This document shows positions 25,466 through 34,537 of a stretch of 64,000 nucleotides of DNA, piece by piece. A model generated the notes under the pieces. It saw nothing but the letters and a program-made list of their open reading frames with translations. It did not search any database and had not been told where the DNA came from. The number at the start of each line of letters is the position of its first letter. Position 1 is the stretch's first letter. The translations under genes and the position numbers were made by a program. This DNA comes from Niastella sp. (GTDB lineage Bacteria > Bacteroidota > Bacteroidia > Chitinophagales > Chitinophagaceae). The stretch covers positions 25,096 to 89,095 of the forward strand of contig JAGIBF010000031.1 of NCBI GenBank assembly GCA_017744515.1. Reading direction: 5' to 3'.

Positions 25466-26536
25466 TTGAAAACACTCAAGTCATACCACATCCCTGCAAA
25501 ACCAAAGCTGGTGGCGCTTACCGCCATGACCATAGCTGTCTTGTTTACCCTGCCAAGACTGGCGGTATTGCGCCACCTGCAAAACGGCCCGAACATAGAT
25601 GCCCGGTTGTTAGAGTTTCTGGTGAGGGCTATTTATACTTTTCTTGTAGCCGTCATCTTCCTGCTGCTCAACCTGCAACAGAAAAAAGTATCACTTGGCT
25701 TCATCACCTATAACCCGGCATCCATTTTTCAAAAGATCATCTACAATGTTCTCTTGTTGGGTATACTCGATATCGTATTGCTGCGCCTGCATCTTTCACT
25801 CTTCGAGCCCTGGCTGCGCGAAAGAGTATTCAGGTTCCTGTTCAATATGACGCTTATCCTCGAAGTAATGCTCACGGTGCTTATAGCACATATTTACCGG
25901 TTGCTGTTTTACAACCAGCAGGTAAGGCTCACCAATGAACACCTGTTGAAAGTAAATGCAGAAACAAGGTATGAGATGCTGATCAACCAGGTAAATCCGC
26001 ATTTCCTGTTCAACTCCTTCAATACCGTGAATGCCCTCATCCATACCAACCAGCAGGAAGCCGTTCACTTCATCAACAATATGTCGGATGTATTTCGCTA
26101 TGTACTGGAAAGCAGTAAGCGCAACCTCGTAACCTTACGGGAAGAAATGCAGTTCATGAACGCTTATACCGAAATGTTGAAAGGCAGGTACGGCAATAAG
26201 CTAATGGTTCATGTCAATACCAGCCGTGAAGCAGATCGTTTACTGCTACCGCCGGTAGCGATCCAGGTATTGGTGGAAAATGCCGTTAAGCACAACGTCA
26301 TTTCTGCCAGCAAGCCATTGAGGATCGACATATTTATCGACGGCCAGGCAGGACTCACAGTAACCAATCCCATCCGGGAGAAGCAGGTAGCGCCTTATTC
26401 CACCGGCATTGGCCTGTCCAATCTAAACCAACGTTGCAGTTACCTCTGTGGTCGCGAGATCGCCGTACGCAGATCTGCACATGAATTTTCAGTCACCATA
26501 CCATTAATAACACCCGATGAATATACTGATCATTGA
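25466..26536 (+). CDS. LytS-like sensor histidine kinase (His_kinase family)
   Basis: A 356-residue kinase with four hydrophobic helices between about residues 15 and 148, no clear extracytoplasmic sensor domain, the His_kinase block with His179 in QVNPHFLFNSFNTVNALI, and an HATPase with VENAVKHN and GIGLSNLNQRCSYL. The start used is a TTG at 25466, which puts a natural soluble N-terminus before the first helix; the first in-frame ATG is 20 codons later and may be the real start. The stop overlaps the LytTR regulator start by 20 bases. A dispersed repeat ends 15 bases upstream. Confidence 0.9.
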   Translation: MKTLKSYHIPAKPKLVALTAMTIAVLFTLPRLAVLRHLQNGPNIDARLLEFLVRAIYTFLVAVIFLLLNLQQKKVSLGFITYNPASIFQKIIYNVLLLGILDIVLLRLHLSLFEPWLRERVFRFLFNMTLILEVMLTVLIAHIYRLLFYNQQVRLTNEHLLKVNAETRYEMLINQVNPHFLFNSFNTVNALIHTNQQEAVHFINNMSDVFRYVLESSKRNLVTLREEMQFMNAYTEMLKGRYGNKLMVHVNTSREADRLLLPPVAIQVLVENAVKHNVISASKPLRIDIFIDGQAGLTVTNPIREKQVAPYSTGIGLSNLNQRCSYLCGREIAVRRSAHEFSVTIPLITPDEYTDH

Positions 26537-27287
26537 AGACGAGGACAGCGCAGCTTCGCAGTTGACCACTATGGCAGCAGCCCATTTCGACAAGCCCCAT
26601 TTTGTGCCTGTGATCGACAACATTGGTGAAGCAAGGGACTTCCTGATGGCTAAGCCGTCCATCGACCTGATCTTCCTGGACATCAATCTTTCGGATGGGC
26701 TCTCATTCGCCATCTTTAAAGACCTGGTCATCGACATACCCATCATCTTTACCACGGCCTATGATCAATATGCCATCCAGGCATTTGAACTCAACAGCAT
26801 CGACTACCTGCTGAAGCCCATCCGCAGCGAAAAACTGGCACAGGCCATTACCAAGTTCAAACGACTGGATGGCCGCAACAGGATGATACCGGATATGCTG
26901 AGCATCGACAACGTGCGCAAGCTCATCAATGCGGAAGCTGCTTATAAGCGCAATTTCCTGGTGCCCTTCAAGGACCGGCTTATTCCACTCCACGTTTCAG
27001 ACATTGCCTGGTTTGAACTGCAACATGGACTGGTGCGGGGCATGACGCACAGCAAAACCACCTACATCATGGAGGAGAAAAGCCTCGAAGAACTAAGCGA
27101 AACACTAAACCCCTGGGAGTTTTACCGTGCCAACAGACAATACCTCGTGAGCAGGAAAGCCATCAAAGATGTGCAACATCATTTTAACGGCAGGCTGTAT
27201 GTGAATATATCGCCGGCACCGCAGGACAAGATACTTATCAGCAAGGCCCGGTCGGGCCACTTCAAGACCTGGATGAGATCCATGTAA
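26517..27287 (+). CDS. LytTR-family response regulator
   Basis: A 256-residue regulator. Receiver domain: IIEDEDSAA acidic pair, Asp55 in LIFLDINLSDG, and IDYLLKPIRSEKL with the conserved Lys. LytTR domain from about residue 145: FLVPFKDRLIPLHVSDIAWF, YIMEEKSLEELSETL, FYRANRQYLVSRKAI. It overlaps the preceding sensor gene by 20 bases and is its partner. Its 3' end faces the SDR gene, with 14 bases between the stop codons. Confidence 0.94.
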   Translation: MNILIIEDEDSAASQLTTMAAAHFDKPHFVPVIDNIGEARDFLMAKPSIDLIFLDINLSDGLSFAIFKDLVIDIPIIFTTAYDQYAIQAFELNSIDYLLKPIRSEKLAQAITKFKRLDGRNRMIPDMLSIDNVRKLINAEAAYKRNFLVPFKDRLIPLHVSDIAWFELQHGLVRGMTHSKTTYIMEEKSLEELSETLNPWEFYRANRQYLVSRKAIKDVQHHFNGRLYVNISPAPQDKILISKARSGHFKTWMRSM

Positions 27288-27301
27288 CCAGTTGATCGCA
27301 C

Positions 27302-28036
27302 TTATACCAACACAGCACCACCATCCACTACAATCGTTTGACCGGTGCCAAATCCCTGTTTCAACAGGTACAGATAAGTTTGCGCAATATCCGTAGCTTC
27401 CCCTACCCGCTTTACCGGCAATGAATCACCAACAGTCTTATACAGTTGCTCACGGTCAGCAGCGCTCATATTGTTCCATAAATTGGTTCTTACCACGCCC
27501 GGTGAAACGATGTTTACCCGGATCGGCGCCAGTTCTACCGCCATGGCGCGGGCAAAGCCTTCCATAGCACTGCAAATGCTGGCGCCCAATGACCAACCTT
27601 TGCCCGGACGGGCGCCGGCAATACCACTGGTGAGCACAATGGAACCACCTGCATTGATATGCGACGCACCATACTTTACAGCAGCCAGCGCACCCCAGTA
27701 GCGGATATTGAAGAATTCGCGCGCTTTGGGAATATCTGTATGAGCAATCTCACTGAGTCGTAAATTTTCACCCGCCGTATATACGAGGTGATCGAAGGCC
27801 CCGGCCTTTTCAAAGAACAGCCGGATGTTTTCTTCTTTTCCCAGATCAACGGCATACCCCTCATGGCTGCCGGGCAATGTTGCCAGCGCCTGCTCTACCC
27901 TTTCCAGGTTGCCCGATACAATAACAAGGTGAGCGTCTTCAGCCGCCAGCGCTTGTGCTGTAGCCAATCCTATACCGGAACTTCCGCCCATTACGATGAT
28001 CCTTTTGCCTGTCAATACACTTTGTTGTTTTTCCAT
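27302..28036 (-). CDS. SDR-fold protein lacking the YxxxK catalytic motif
   Basis: The start at 28036 (MEKQQSVLTGKRIIVMGGS) gives 244 residues. The Rossmann nucleotide site is intact, with GGSSGIGLATA near the N-terminus and YTAGENL where NNAG is usual. The catalytic Ser is present (VLTSGIAG), but the segment that should carry Tyr-x3-Lys reads GWSLGASICSAMEGFARA, with neither Tyr nor Lys at the expected places. C-terminal RVNIVSPGVVRTNLW and GQTIVVDGG are typical. It may bind NAD(P) without classical dehydrogenase activity or use a different mechanism. It follows the Crp-type regulator by 75 bases on the same strand. Confidence 0.85.
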   Translation of the reverse strand: MEKQQSVLTGKRIIVMGGSSGIGLATAQALAAEDAHLVIVSGNLERVEQALATLPGSHEGYAVDLGKEENIRLFFEKAGAFDHLVYTAGENLRLSEIAHTDIPKAREFFNIRYWGALAAVKYGASHINAGGSIVLTSGIAGARPGKGWSLGASICSAMEGFARAMAVELAPIRVNIVSPGVVRTNLWNNMSAADREQLYKTVGDSLPVKRVGEATDIAQTYLYLLKQGFGTGQTIVVDGGAVLV

Positions 28037-28111
28037 AATTTGCTTTTTTGATACAGCAAATTTCCCCCGGCCTGCCGGGGAAGGACTTACCAAATGGTAA
28101 AAAGCAAAACC

Positions 28112-28684
28112 TTAGCGGATATTTCGGCGGATGCGGCTGAGCGACTGCGGTGTAATGCCGAGGTAAGAGGCGATGTCATTAAGTGGTACCCGAAGCGAAA
28201 TATCTGGCTGCAGCTCCAGGAACAATTGATAACGCGCCGAAGCATCGGCGCCCGCATACGTGTTGCGAAGCTGTATTTTGCGCATGAGCGCTTCCCGGGT
28301 TATACCTTCCATCAGATCTTTAAAATAAGGGATAAGCGTATACAATTGCAGCAATTGTTCCCGCGTAAACACTACCAATGTGGCATCGCTGGCAGCAAGG
28401 ATACTTTCATGGGCAGGCACATTGTTCTCAAAACTATTGAGGATCGTACATAAGTGATCTTCTTTTACAAAGAACAACACCACCTCATTGCCTTTATCGT
28501 TGACATGGGTGATCTTCAGAATACCATTGCTGATAAAGAACAGCTCCCGCGCTACTTTGCCTTCCTGAAGTAATACATCCCCTTCCTTCACCGTACGCAG
28601 GTGAATATGCTGGCCAATAACAGCCACATCTTCATCTGAAATATTTCTATGCCGCCTGAGAAAGTTGATCAACGATGCCAGCAT
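28112..28684 (-). CDS. Crp/Fnr-family transcriptional regulator
   Basis: Starting at 28684 (MLASLINFLRRH) the protein has 190 residues; an in-frame ATG at 28720 would add 12. The cyclic-nucleotide-binding-like barrel spans about residues 20-110 (VKEGDVLLQEGKVARELFFI, NGILKI, ENNVPAHESILAASDATLVV), and the C-terminal helix-turn-helix is around VPLNDIASYLGITPQSLSRI. No Fnr-type cysteine cluster is present. Such Crp-like proteins are common single-gene regulators in Chitinophagaceae, and the ligand is unknown. The SDR gene downstream is a likely target. Confidence 0.87.
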   Translation of the reverse strand: MLASLINFLRRHRNISDEDVAVIGQHIHLRTVKEGDVLLQEGKVARELFFISNGILKITHVNDKGNEVVLFFVKEDHLCTILNSFENNVPAHESILAASDATLVVFTREQLLQLYTLIPYFKDLMEGITREALMRKIQLRNTYAGADASARYQLFLELQPDISLRVPLNDIASYLGITPQSLSRIRRNIR

Positions 28685-28732
28685 CTCGTACAAGTTTGTG
28701 CGCGTCAAAATTAAGAACATAAAAAATAAGGA

Positions 28733-29476
28733 TCATAACGTCAGCAGCCTTTTTAGAAAATCGTCCTTCCGCCGCGTAGACACTTCCAGTTCTGTATTAT
28801 CGCTCATTACAACAGAACCTCCCTTACCTTTATTGTAGCTTTTTATACAGGCAAGGTTAACGAGATGAGAATTGTGAACCCGGAAAAAATTATAATCCGT
28901 AAGCATCTCATCGAACTCTTTTAATGTTTTGGCTACGACAATCTTCTGCTTGTCTTTAAGGAAAATAGTGGTATAGTTGATATCCGACTCACAACGAATG
29001 ATCTCATCGACTTTCAAAATGATCATACCATTCATGACCGGTACACAGATTCTTTTGGAAGCGCTATAAAGATTGCCAAGCAATGTTTCAATTTTACGGC
29101 TGGCGTCTATTTTCGACACCTTTTGCAACAACTTGTTAACTGCCGCTACGAGTTCGTCCTCATCGACAGGCTTCAATAAATAATCAAGCGCACTGAATTT
29201 GAAAGCTTTTACGGCATATTTTTCGTAAGCCGTAGTAAAGATCACTTCAAAGTTGATGGAATCCAGTTTTTTCAGCACATCGAAACCTGTATCGTTGCCC
29301 AGCTGAACATCCATAAAAACCAGCTCTGGCTGATATTGTTCTATAGCCCGTGTAGCATCGGCTACAGAGGTAAAGCTATCCATTACATGGACCACACCAG
29401 GCAAAAATTCCGAGATCTGTTTATTAAGCCGGTCGATGCAGTGCTGCTCGTCATCGACAATAATGGTTCTTATCAT
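28733..29476 (-). CDS. LytTR-family response regulator
   Basis: A 247-residue regulator. The receiver has VDDEQHC, Asp56 in LVFMDVQLG and DYLLKPVDEDEL. The LytTR domain begins near residue 135 (ICVPVMNGMIILKVDEIIRC) and continues with FFRVHNSHLVNLACI. The gene follows the TPR-containing sensor kinase by 7 bases and is clearly its partner. The Crp-type gene lies 48 bases downstream on the same strand, so all four genes from 31292 to 27302 may be co-transcribed. Confidence 0.94.
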   Translation of the reverse strand: MIRTIIVDDEQHCIDRLNKQISEFLPGVVHVMDSFTSVADATRAIEQYQPELVFMDVQLGNDTGFDVLKKLDSINFEVIFTTAYEKYAVKAFKFSALDYLLKPVDEDELVAAVNKLLQKVSKIDASRKIETLLGNLYSASKRICVPVMNGMIILKVDEIIRCESDINYTTIFLKDKQKIVVAKTLKEFDEMLTDYNFFRVHNSHLVNLACIKSYNKGKGGSVVMSDNTELEVSTRRKDDFLKRLLTL

Positions 29477-29483
29477 AACTATA

Positions 29484-31292
29484 TCAAAATTTCTGTTGCA
29501 ATGGAATTTTCACATTCACTCTTGTACCCTGAGAAAGGCCAACCACCTGCACACTATCGCATGCCAGCTGCTTCTTATTAATCATAGCGATCCTGTCGGT
29601 CGTGATCTTTATCCCCAACGATTGCTTCTCCTGCTGTTCAGCCTCCTTTGTACCAATATCCTTACTTATGCCTACACCATTATCTTCCACCACACAGAGA
29701 ATATGATCTCCTTCCCGTAAAATGCGGATATAGAGCTTTCCGTGACCTGTCTTTTGGCGCAAACCATGCCAGATACTGTTTTCCACAAAAGGCTGTAACA
29801 ACAGCGGCGGCACCAGCGTATTATCCACATCGACAGACTCGTCGACAATGATCTCGTAATCGAACCGGTGGTCCATGCGAAGGGCCTCTAATTGCATGTA
29901 CAACTCCAAAGCCTTCAGATCGTCGGATAAAGATACCTCCTTATGCCCCGAATGTTCGAGGATCATGCGCATGAGCCGCGCAAACTTGACCAGGTATTTA
30001 TCGGCTGCCTGAATATTATTCTTACCGATGTAATCACTAATTGAATTCAGAGAATTGAATATAAAATGCGGGTTCATCTGTGCACGCAAGGCTTTCATTT
30101 CCGTACTTGTGATTTCCGCCTTCAGCTCTGCCTCATGCTGCCTCGTTACTGCATCCCGCCGGCGTTTATAGAACAGAAATGAGGTAGCGCCACCCAGCAA
30201 AAGGATAGCAGCAATACCGATCCAGGCATTCCTGATAATGCCCTGCCGATGCAGGGCCGCAGCATGGGCAGCCTGTAGCAGTGCCTCCTTTTTTTCCGCC
30301 TGGAATTGCATCTCCTTACGGACTACCTCCTGCCGCTTCTCATCATTGGTAACACTATCGCGCAGCAGTATGAACTGCTTGTAAGCAGCGAGTGCCTGCG
30401 CAAGCTTGTGCTGCTTTTCATAATTGGCGTACAAAGATTCCCAGGATTCATATTCCCACTGCACACTGCCCATTTCCTTTGCCAGCCTCAGCGACTCTTT
30501 GCTCAATTGCTCCGCTTTACCATACTCTGATAAATATACCAGGGCCCAGGCCCAATTGTTGAGCGCAGGAGCCTTTACATAAATATTGCCCGATGTTGTT
30601 GCCAGCTCAACGCTTTGTGCGGAAAAAAATACGGATTTCCTGTAATCCCCAGTTTCCTTAAACAATGACCCCAACACACAAAGAGCATTGCTTTCCAGCC
30701 GTTTATTGCCGGTTTCCCGGCTCAGGGCAAGCGACTTGTCATAATAGGACAAAGCTGAATCATACTTACCTAACTGCTGGTAAATGGTGCCTACATTACA
30801 ATAAGACATGGTCAACTCTTCCCTGTTATCAAGCGCACGCACGATTACAAAATGACGCTTTTGATATTCCAATGCTTTATCGAACTGCTTCAGGCTAGAA
30901 TAAACAATCGCCATATTGTTCAATACAGAAGCTTCAAATAATTGACTTTTACCATTATCTGCCGTCAACGCCTTTTGAAAATTATCCAACGCACCCACAT
31001 AATCAGACTGTACCAGGCAAATCCCTCCCGTAGACCGGAAAGCCATTGCCTGCCCTTTCTGCCAATTGATCTTGCCAGAAATAGCAGCCGCTTCCCTGGC
31101 ATATTGCATGGCTTCTGCAGGATCATAAGTAAAAGTGGCATTGGCCAGTTTGATCAATATCAAAACACGGTTGGAATCTTCAGCGGCATGAGTGCTTAAT
31201 AAACGCTTCAATGAATCCGGAGTACCTACCTGTTGCTGGGAAAAACCCCGGAAGGCAACAAAAACGAATAAGAGGAAAAATACATTTCGCAT
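29484..31292 (-). CDS. TPR-containing sensor histidine kinase (His_kinase family)
   Basis: A 602-residue membrane kinase. A signal peptide (MRNVFFLLFVFVAFRGFSQ) directs the N-terminal half outside. About six tetratricopeptide repeats cover residues 30-320, for example GALDNFQKALTADN, ALEYQKRHFVIVRAL and ALSYYDKSLALSRETGNKRL. A single membrane helix lies at about 353-370 (WIGIAAILLLGGATSFLFY). The cytoplasmic part has the His_kinase block with NPHFIFNSLNSISDYI (His near residue 409) and an HATPase with VENSIWHGL and GVGISK. The TPR part is probably an extracytoplasmic protein- or peptide-sensing surface. The partner is the LytTR gene 7 bases downstream. Confidence 0.93.
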   Translation of the reverse strand: MRNVFFLLFVFVAFRGFSQQQVGTPDSLKRLLSTHAAEDSNRVLILIKLANATFTYDPAEAMQYAREAAAISGKINWQKGQAMAFRSTGGICLVQSDYVGALDNFQKALTADNGKSQLFEASVLNNMAIVYSSLKQFDKALEYQKRHFVIVRALDNREELTMSYCNVGTIYQQLGKYDSALSYYDKSLALSRETGNKRLESNALCVLGSLFKETGDYRKSVFFSAQSVELATTSGNIYVKAPALNNWAWALVYLSEYGKAEQLSKESLRLAKEMGSVQWEYESWESLYANYEKQHKLAQALAAYKQFILLRDSVTNDEKRQEVVRKEMQFQAEKKEALLQAAHAAALHRQGIIRNAWIGIAAILLLGGATSFLFYKRRRDAVTRQHEAELKAEITSTEMKALRAQMNPHFIFNSLNSISDYIGKNNIQAADKYLVKFARLMRMILEHSGHKEVSLSDDLKALELYMQLEALRMDHRFDYEIIVDESVDVDNTLVPPLLLQPFVENSIWHGLRQKTGHGKLYIRILREGDHILCVVEDNGVGISKDIGTKEAEQQEKQSLGIKITTDRIAMINKKQLACDSVQVVGLSQGTRVNVKIPLQQKF

Positions 31293-31550
31293 AAGTGGGA
31301 GTAAGTGGGTTTTGGTTGGTTTCTAATCAGCTGTAATTTAAACAACTCCGGCATAACCTCATCAGGGAGTAATCCTGGTAATACTTTAAGAGCCTTTCCC
31401 CTACAGCTTTTGCGCAAATAATAAATCAACCGCCACAAAAAATAAATGGGGATTTATCCCTGAATAACCCGGCTGTATGTTCGCATCGACAAGCCAAAAC
31501 CAATACCCGTGATCATCTCTATGTATTTCATCACTTTAAAAATAACTATC

Positions 31551-32057
31551 ATGCGGGTATCAACAACACTGCAAGCCATGATGCTTGCACTCCTGATCGG
31601 AACAGGCGCCAGGGCGCAAATCATCAACAAGGTAAATGAAGCGGGAAACACAGTTACGGCGGCCACCAACACCATCTCCAGCACCACACAAAACATCAAC
31701 ACAGCTAAATCCGTTATCAATTCATTATTCGGGGGCAAAGGAAAAAACACACCAACAGTAGCATTCGCCATTGGCGGCATCGACTACAGTGATGCCAACC
31801 TCGACAACCTGAAAACGGCTATCAATAAAGTAAAAGGTGTAAAAAAGGTCATTACCAATTACAAAGACGGTACAGCTACCATCGTTGTTCCCTACAAAGG
31901 CTCCGTTACCGAATTATGGGATGCCGTCTCCGCCAAAGAGAAACAATTATTCAAATTAATGCTGGCCCAGGAGAATACCATTGTCCTCGAGTACCAGCTC
32001 AAAGCCAGCAATACCTCAACAACACAGGCCACCGCTTCCAAACCCGGCGGCAATTAA
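31551..32057 (+). CDS. Small exported protein of unknown function
   Basis: The start at 31551 (MRVSTTLQAMMLALLIGTGA) gives a 168-residue protein with a signal peptide ending near ARA-Q; the frame open from 31509 adds nothing recognisable. The mature part starts with a Thr/Asn/Ser-rich segment. A compact alpha/beta region, about residues 70-145, follows (IDYSDANLDNLKTAINKVKG, then VITNYKDGTATIVVPYKG). It recalls HMA/ferredoxin-like modules but has no metal-binding cysteines. No family was recognised. It is 20 bases upstream of the repeat protein at 32078, so the two are probably co-expressed and co-exported. Confidence 0.7.
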   Translation: MRVSTTLQAMMLALLIGTGARAQIINKVNEAGNTVTAATNTISSTTQNINTAKSVINSLFGGKGKNTPTVAFAIGGIDYSDANLDNLKTAINKVKGVKKVITNYKDGTATIVVPYKGSVTELWDAVSAKEKQLFKLMLAQENTIVLEYQLKASNTSTTQATASKPGGN

Positions 32058-32077
32058 TTACTCAACGAGCATACTGA

Positions 32078-33361
32078 ATGAAGAAGATATTTATTGGCAT
32101 TGCCTCCATGCTGTGGTTGTGCACAACGCTAATTGCCCAAACGCCTCCTGCCATTCAATGGCAAAAATGCTATGGAGGGCGAATGACTGAAAACGCAAAG
32201 ACCGTAAAACAAACGCCGGATGGCGGATATATCGTAGCGGGATACACGAACACGCAGAACATAACCCGCGATTATAAAGGCCGAAAAGATGTATACGTGG
32301 TAAAAACAGATACCGGCGGCACCATACAGTGGCAAAAAGTATTGGGCGGCGCAATGGATGAAGAAATAAATGCACTGGCCCTTGCCAACGATGGAGGATA
32401 CATTCTTGCAGGCTACACCACCTCCAACGACGGCGACGTTACTTACAATCACCTGGGCAGCGATTGCTGGGTGATCAAGCTAAACCAGCAGGGTGATGTA
32501 GAATGGCAAAAGACTTATGGAGGGAAAGGCAATGAGGAAGCCAATGCGATCATACCGACAAATGACGGCGGTTATATGATGGCTGGCGCTTCCACCTCCA
32601 AAGACGGAGATCTTACCAGCAACCGCGGAGGCAAAGATTGCTGGGTAGTAAAACTTAATAACCAGGGAAATATAATATGGCAAAAATCCTATGCAAGCAG
32701 GTATGGCCAGGACGAAATTATGGCGATACGCCAAACTACGGATGGGGCATATGTATTTGCCGCCGCCATTGGCAATGGAGGCAATGATGTAACAGAAGTA
32801 AAAGGCGGTTATGACTACTGGATCGTAAAGATCACAGACAATGGCCTCATACAATGGCAAAAAACCTACGGAGGCAGGGGCAGTGATATCCCGTATGATA
32901 TCCAGATCACCCGCGATGGTGGTTACATTGTAGCGGGCAGTACATCTTCAGTCGATGGAGATGTGGCCAATAAGCGGGGACAATTGACAGATTACTGGGC
33001 CATCAAGCTCAACGCAAATGGCAGTCTCGAATGGCAAAAGACCTTTGGAGGGTCCAGGGCCGATGCAGCCTACGCCATACAAGTCGTGAACGACGGCTAT
33101 CTCATACTCGGTGAAAGCCACTCAGCCGATGGAGACATTACGAATAGCAAAGGAGGAGGCGATTGCTGGATCGTCAAAACCGACAAAATGGGTAGCTTGA
33201 TCTGGCAAAAAGCACTCGGCGGCTCCTACAGTGACGAATGCCATGCTGCCTGCATCACCACTGATGGAGCATTGGTGATAGCCGGAAATACAAGCTCAAA
33301 TAATAGAGATATTTATTCCCGGGTCGGCGGCGCAGATATACTGCTGATCAAAATGAAATAA
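32078..33361 (+). CDS. Exported seven-repeat beta-propeller-like protein
   Basis: A 427-residue protein with a signal peptide (MKKIFIGIASMLWLCTTLIA). The rest is seven tandem repeats of about 55 residues, each opening with WQK(C/V/T/S/A)(Y/L/F)(G/A)(G/S), then a DGGYI(V/L)AG strand, an SxDGDV turn and a DyWivKl strand. The seven openings are WQKCYGG, WQKVLGG, WQKTYGG, WQKSYAS, WQKTYGG, WQKTFGG and WQKALGG. Seven similar blades suggest a closed seven-bladed propeller. No catalytic residues or sorting domain are obvious. It is a plausible surface or binding protein, and its gene ends at a bidirectional terminator. Confidence 0.8.
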   Translation: MKKIFIGIASMLWLCTTLIAQTPPAIQWQKCYGGRMTENAKTVKQTPDGGYIVAGYTNTQNITRDYKGRKDVYVVKTDTGGTIQWQKVLGGAMDEEINALALANDGGYILAGYTTSNDGDVTYNHLGSDCWVIKLNQQGDVEWQKTYGGKGNEEANAIIPTNDGGYMMAGASTSKDGDLTSNRGGKDCWVVKLNNQGNIIWQKSYASRYGQDEIMAIRQTTDGAYVFAAAIGNGGNDVTEVKGGYDYWIVKITDNGLIQWQKTYGGRGSDIPYDIQITRDGGYIVAGSTSSVDGDVANKRGQLTDYWAIKLNANGSLEWQKTFGGSRADAAYAIQVVNDGYLILGESHSADGDITNSKGGGDCWIVKTDKMGSLIWQKALGGSYSDECHAACITTDGALVIAGNTSSNNRDIYSRVGGADILLIKMK

Positions 33362-33393
33362 GAAAAAGGTAAGGAGGTGGCCATAATATGGAA

Positions 33394-33419
33394 AAAGGCA
33401 GCCATTACCGGCTGCCTTT
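33394..33419. terminator. Bidirectional terminator between convergent genes
   Basis: A perfect 10-bp stem, AAAGGCAGCC (33394-33403) with GGCTGCCTTT (33410-33419) and loop ATTACC, has A-rich and T-rich flanks on the two sides. It can serve both the propeller gene (+) and the FKBP gene (-). Confidence 0.8.
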
Positions 33420-33442
33420 CAGTTATTTGCAAACGATCACTA

Positions 33443-34435
33443 TTAATGATTGTGTCCGTCGCCGGGTGCATGACCGGGAGGAGGAGCGCCGGGGCCACCA
33501 GGAGCAGGTGCATTATCAGCCACCTCTACCACCTCTACATCAAACATCAGGCTTTCGTGAGGCTTTTGACCAGGACCGGGCCTGTCGCCATAAGCCTGGA
33601 AGAAAGGAATGTACAAAGTACCCTTTCCACCTTTTTTGAAGAAAGCCAGCCCTTCATCCCATCCGGGAATTACAGAACCCGTACCCAGCACCAGCTCATA
33701 AGGAGGCCTGCTGCCATCCATATTGCTTTCAAATACAGTTCCGGAAGGGAACAGCTTACCAGTGTACTTAACGCTGATCTTTTTGCCGGCCGCAGCTTGC
33801 ATGCCTGTGCCGGGATCTTTGATCTCTACATAAGTGCCACCAGCTGCTTTTTGAGCAACGATCTTATTCTTAGCCAGGTAATCTTCGATTTCTTTAATGG
33901 CAGGACCGCGCTTCTTTTGTCCTTCTTCAATCGCCTTTTGCTGCTCAGCTTGTTGACGTGCCTGCTCTTTCATACCCTCTGCCATTTTATCTTTTTCAGC
34001 GAGGCTATCAACAGTAAACAGGTCTACAACCTTAAAGGAAAGAACGATCTGGTCTTTACGGCTAATGAAAGGAGGCAATCCACCTGGATTCTTCTTCATC
34101 AAAGTATCAACCAGCACATATACGATAGCGCTATCACCCTTGCGCAGCAAAGGGAAAATTTCGGCTGGGTCATAGATCTGACCAACGCTGTCAACAGTAA
34201 CGAACGCAGGCATTTTGCCGTAGTTGTCTCTCAGCAAGGTATCTTTTCCAGGACCTTTCAGGCGCTGGGCAAACATAATTTTCAGGGTATTACCGCGTTG
34301 CGCAGGCTTGCCCTTGCCATCTGAAATGATCTTGTATAACAGGCCACTTTTGGTTTTCTTTACACCGCCACCTTTACAGCCTGCTGCTATCAACAGTACT
34401 GCCAGACAGCCAAGAAGAATCGTTACTCTTTTCAT
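33443..34435 (-). CDS. Lipoprotein FKBP-type peptidyl-prolyl cis-trans isomerase (two FKBP modules)
   Basis: The start at 34435 (MKRVTILLGCLAVLLIAAGC) gives 330 residues with a lipoprotein signal, the lipidated Cys being residue 20. A first, divergent FKBP-like module lies at about residues 27-150 (GLLYKIISDGKG, then PLLRKGDSAIVYVLVD). A charged helical linker follows at about 155-200. The canonical FKBP module is at about 205-305: VKYTGKLFPSGTVFESN, FVIPGWDEGL-like VIPGWDEGLAFFKKGGKG, IPFFQAYG and LMFDVEVVEV. The tail is Pro/Gly/His-rich. These proteins speed prolyl isomerisation during folding of exported proteins. Only the second module looks catalytically complete. Confidence 0.9.
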   Translation of the reverse strand: MKRVTILLGCLAVLLIAAGCKGGGVKKTKSGLLYKIISDGKGKPAQRGNTLKIMFAQRLKGPGKDTLLRDNYGKMPAFVTVDSVGQIYDPAEIFPLLRKGDSAIVYVLVDTLMKKNPGGLPPFISRKDQIVLSFKVVDLFTVDSLAEKDKMAEGMKEQARQQAEQQKAIEEGQKKRGPAIKEIEDYLAKNKIVAQKAAGGTYVEIKDPGTGMQAAAGKKISVKYTGKLFPSGTVFESNMDGSRPPYELVLGTGSVIPGWDEGLAFFKKGGKGTLYIPFFQAYGDRPGPGQKPHESLMFDVEVVEVADNAPAPGGPGAPPPGHAPGDGHNH

Positions 34436-34537
34436 TTGAATTAATTGTTTTTTATAGGTCACCTGCCACTGCGCCAGCGGCAAAAAGTTATGTGTATTTT
34501 ACTATGAACCTTGTACGCTCGACTCTGAACTCTTAAA

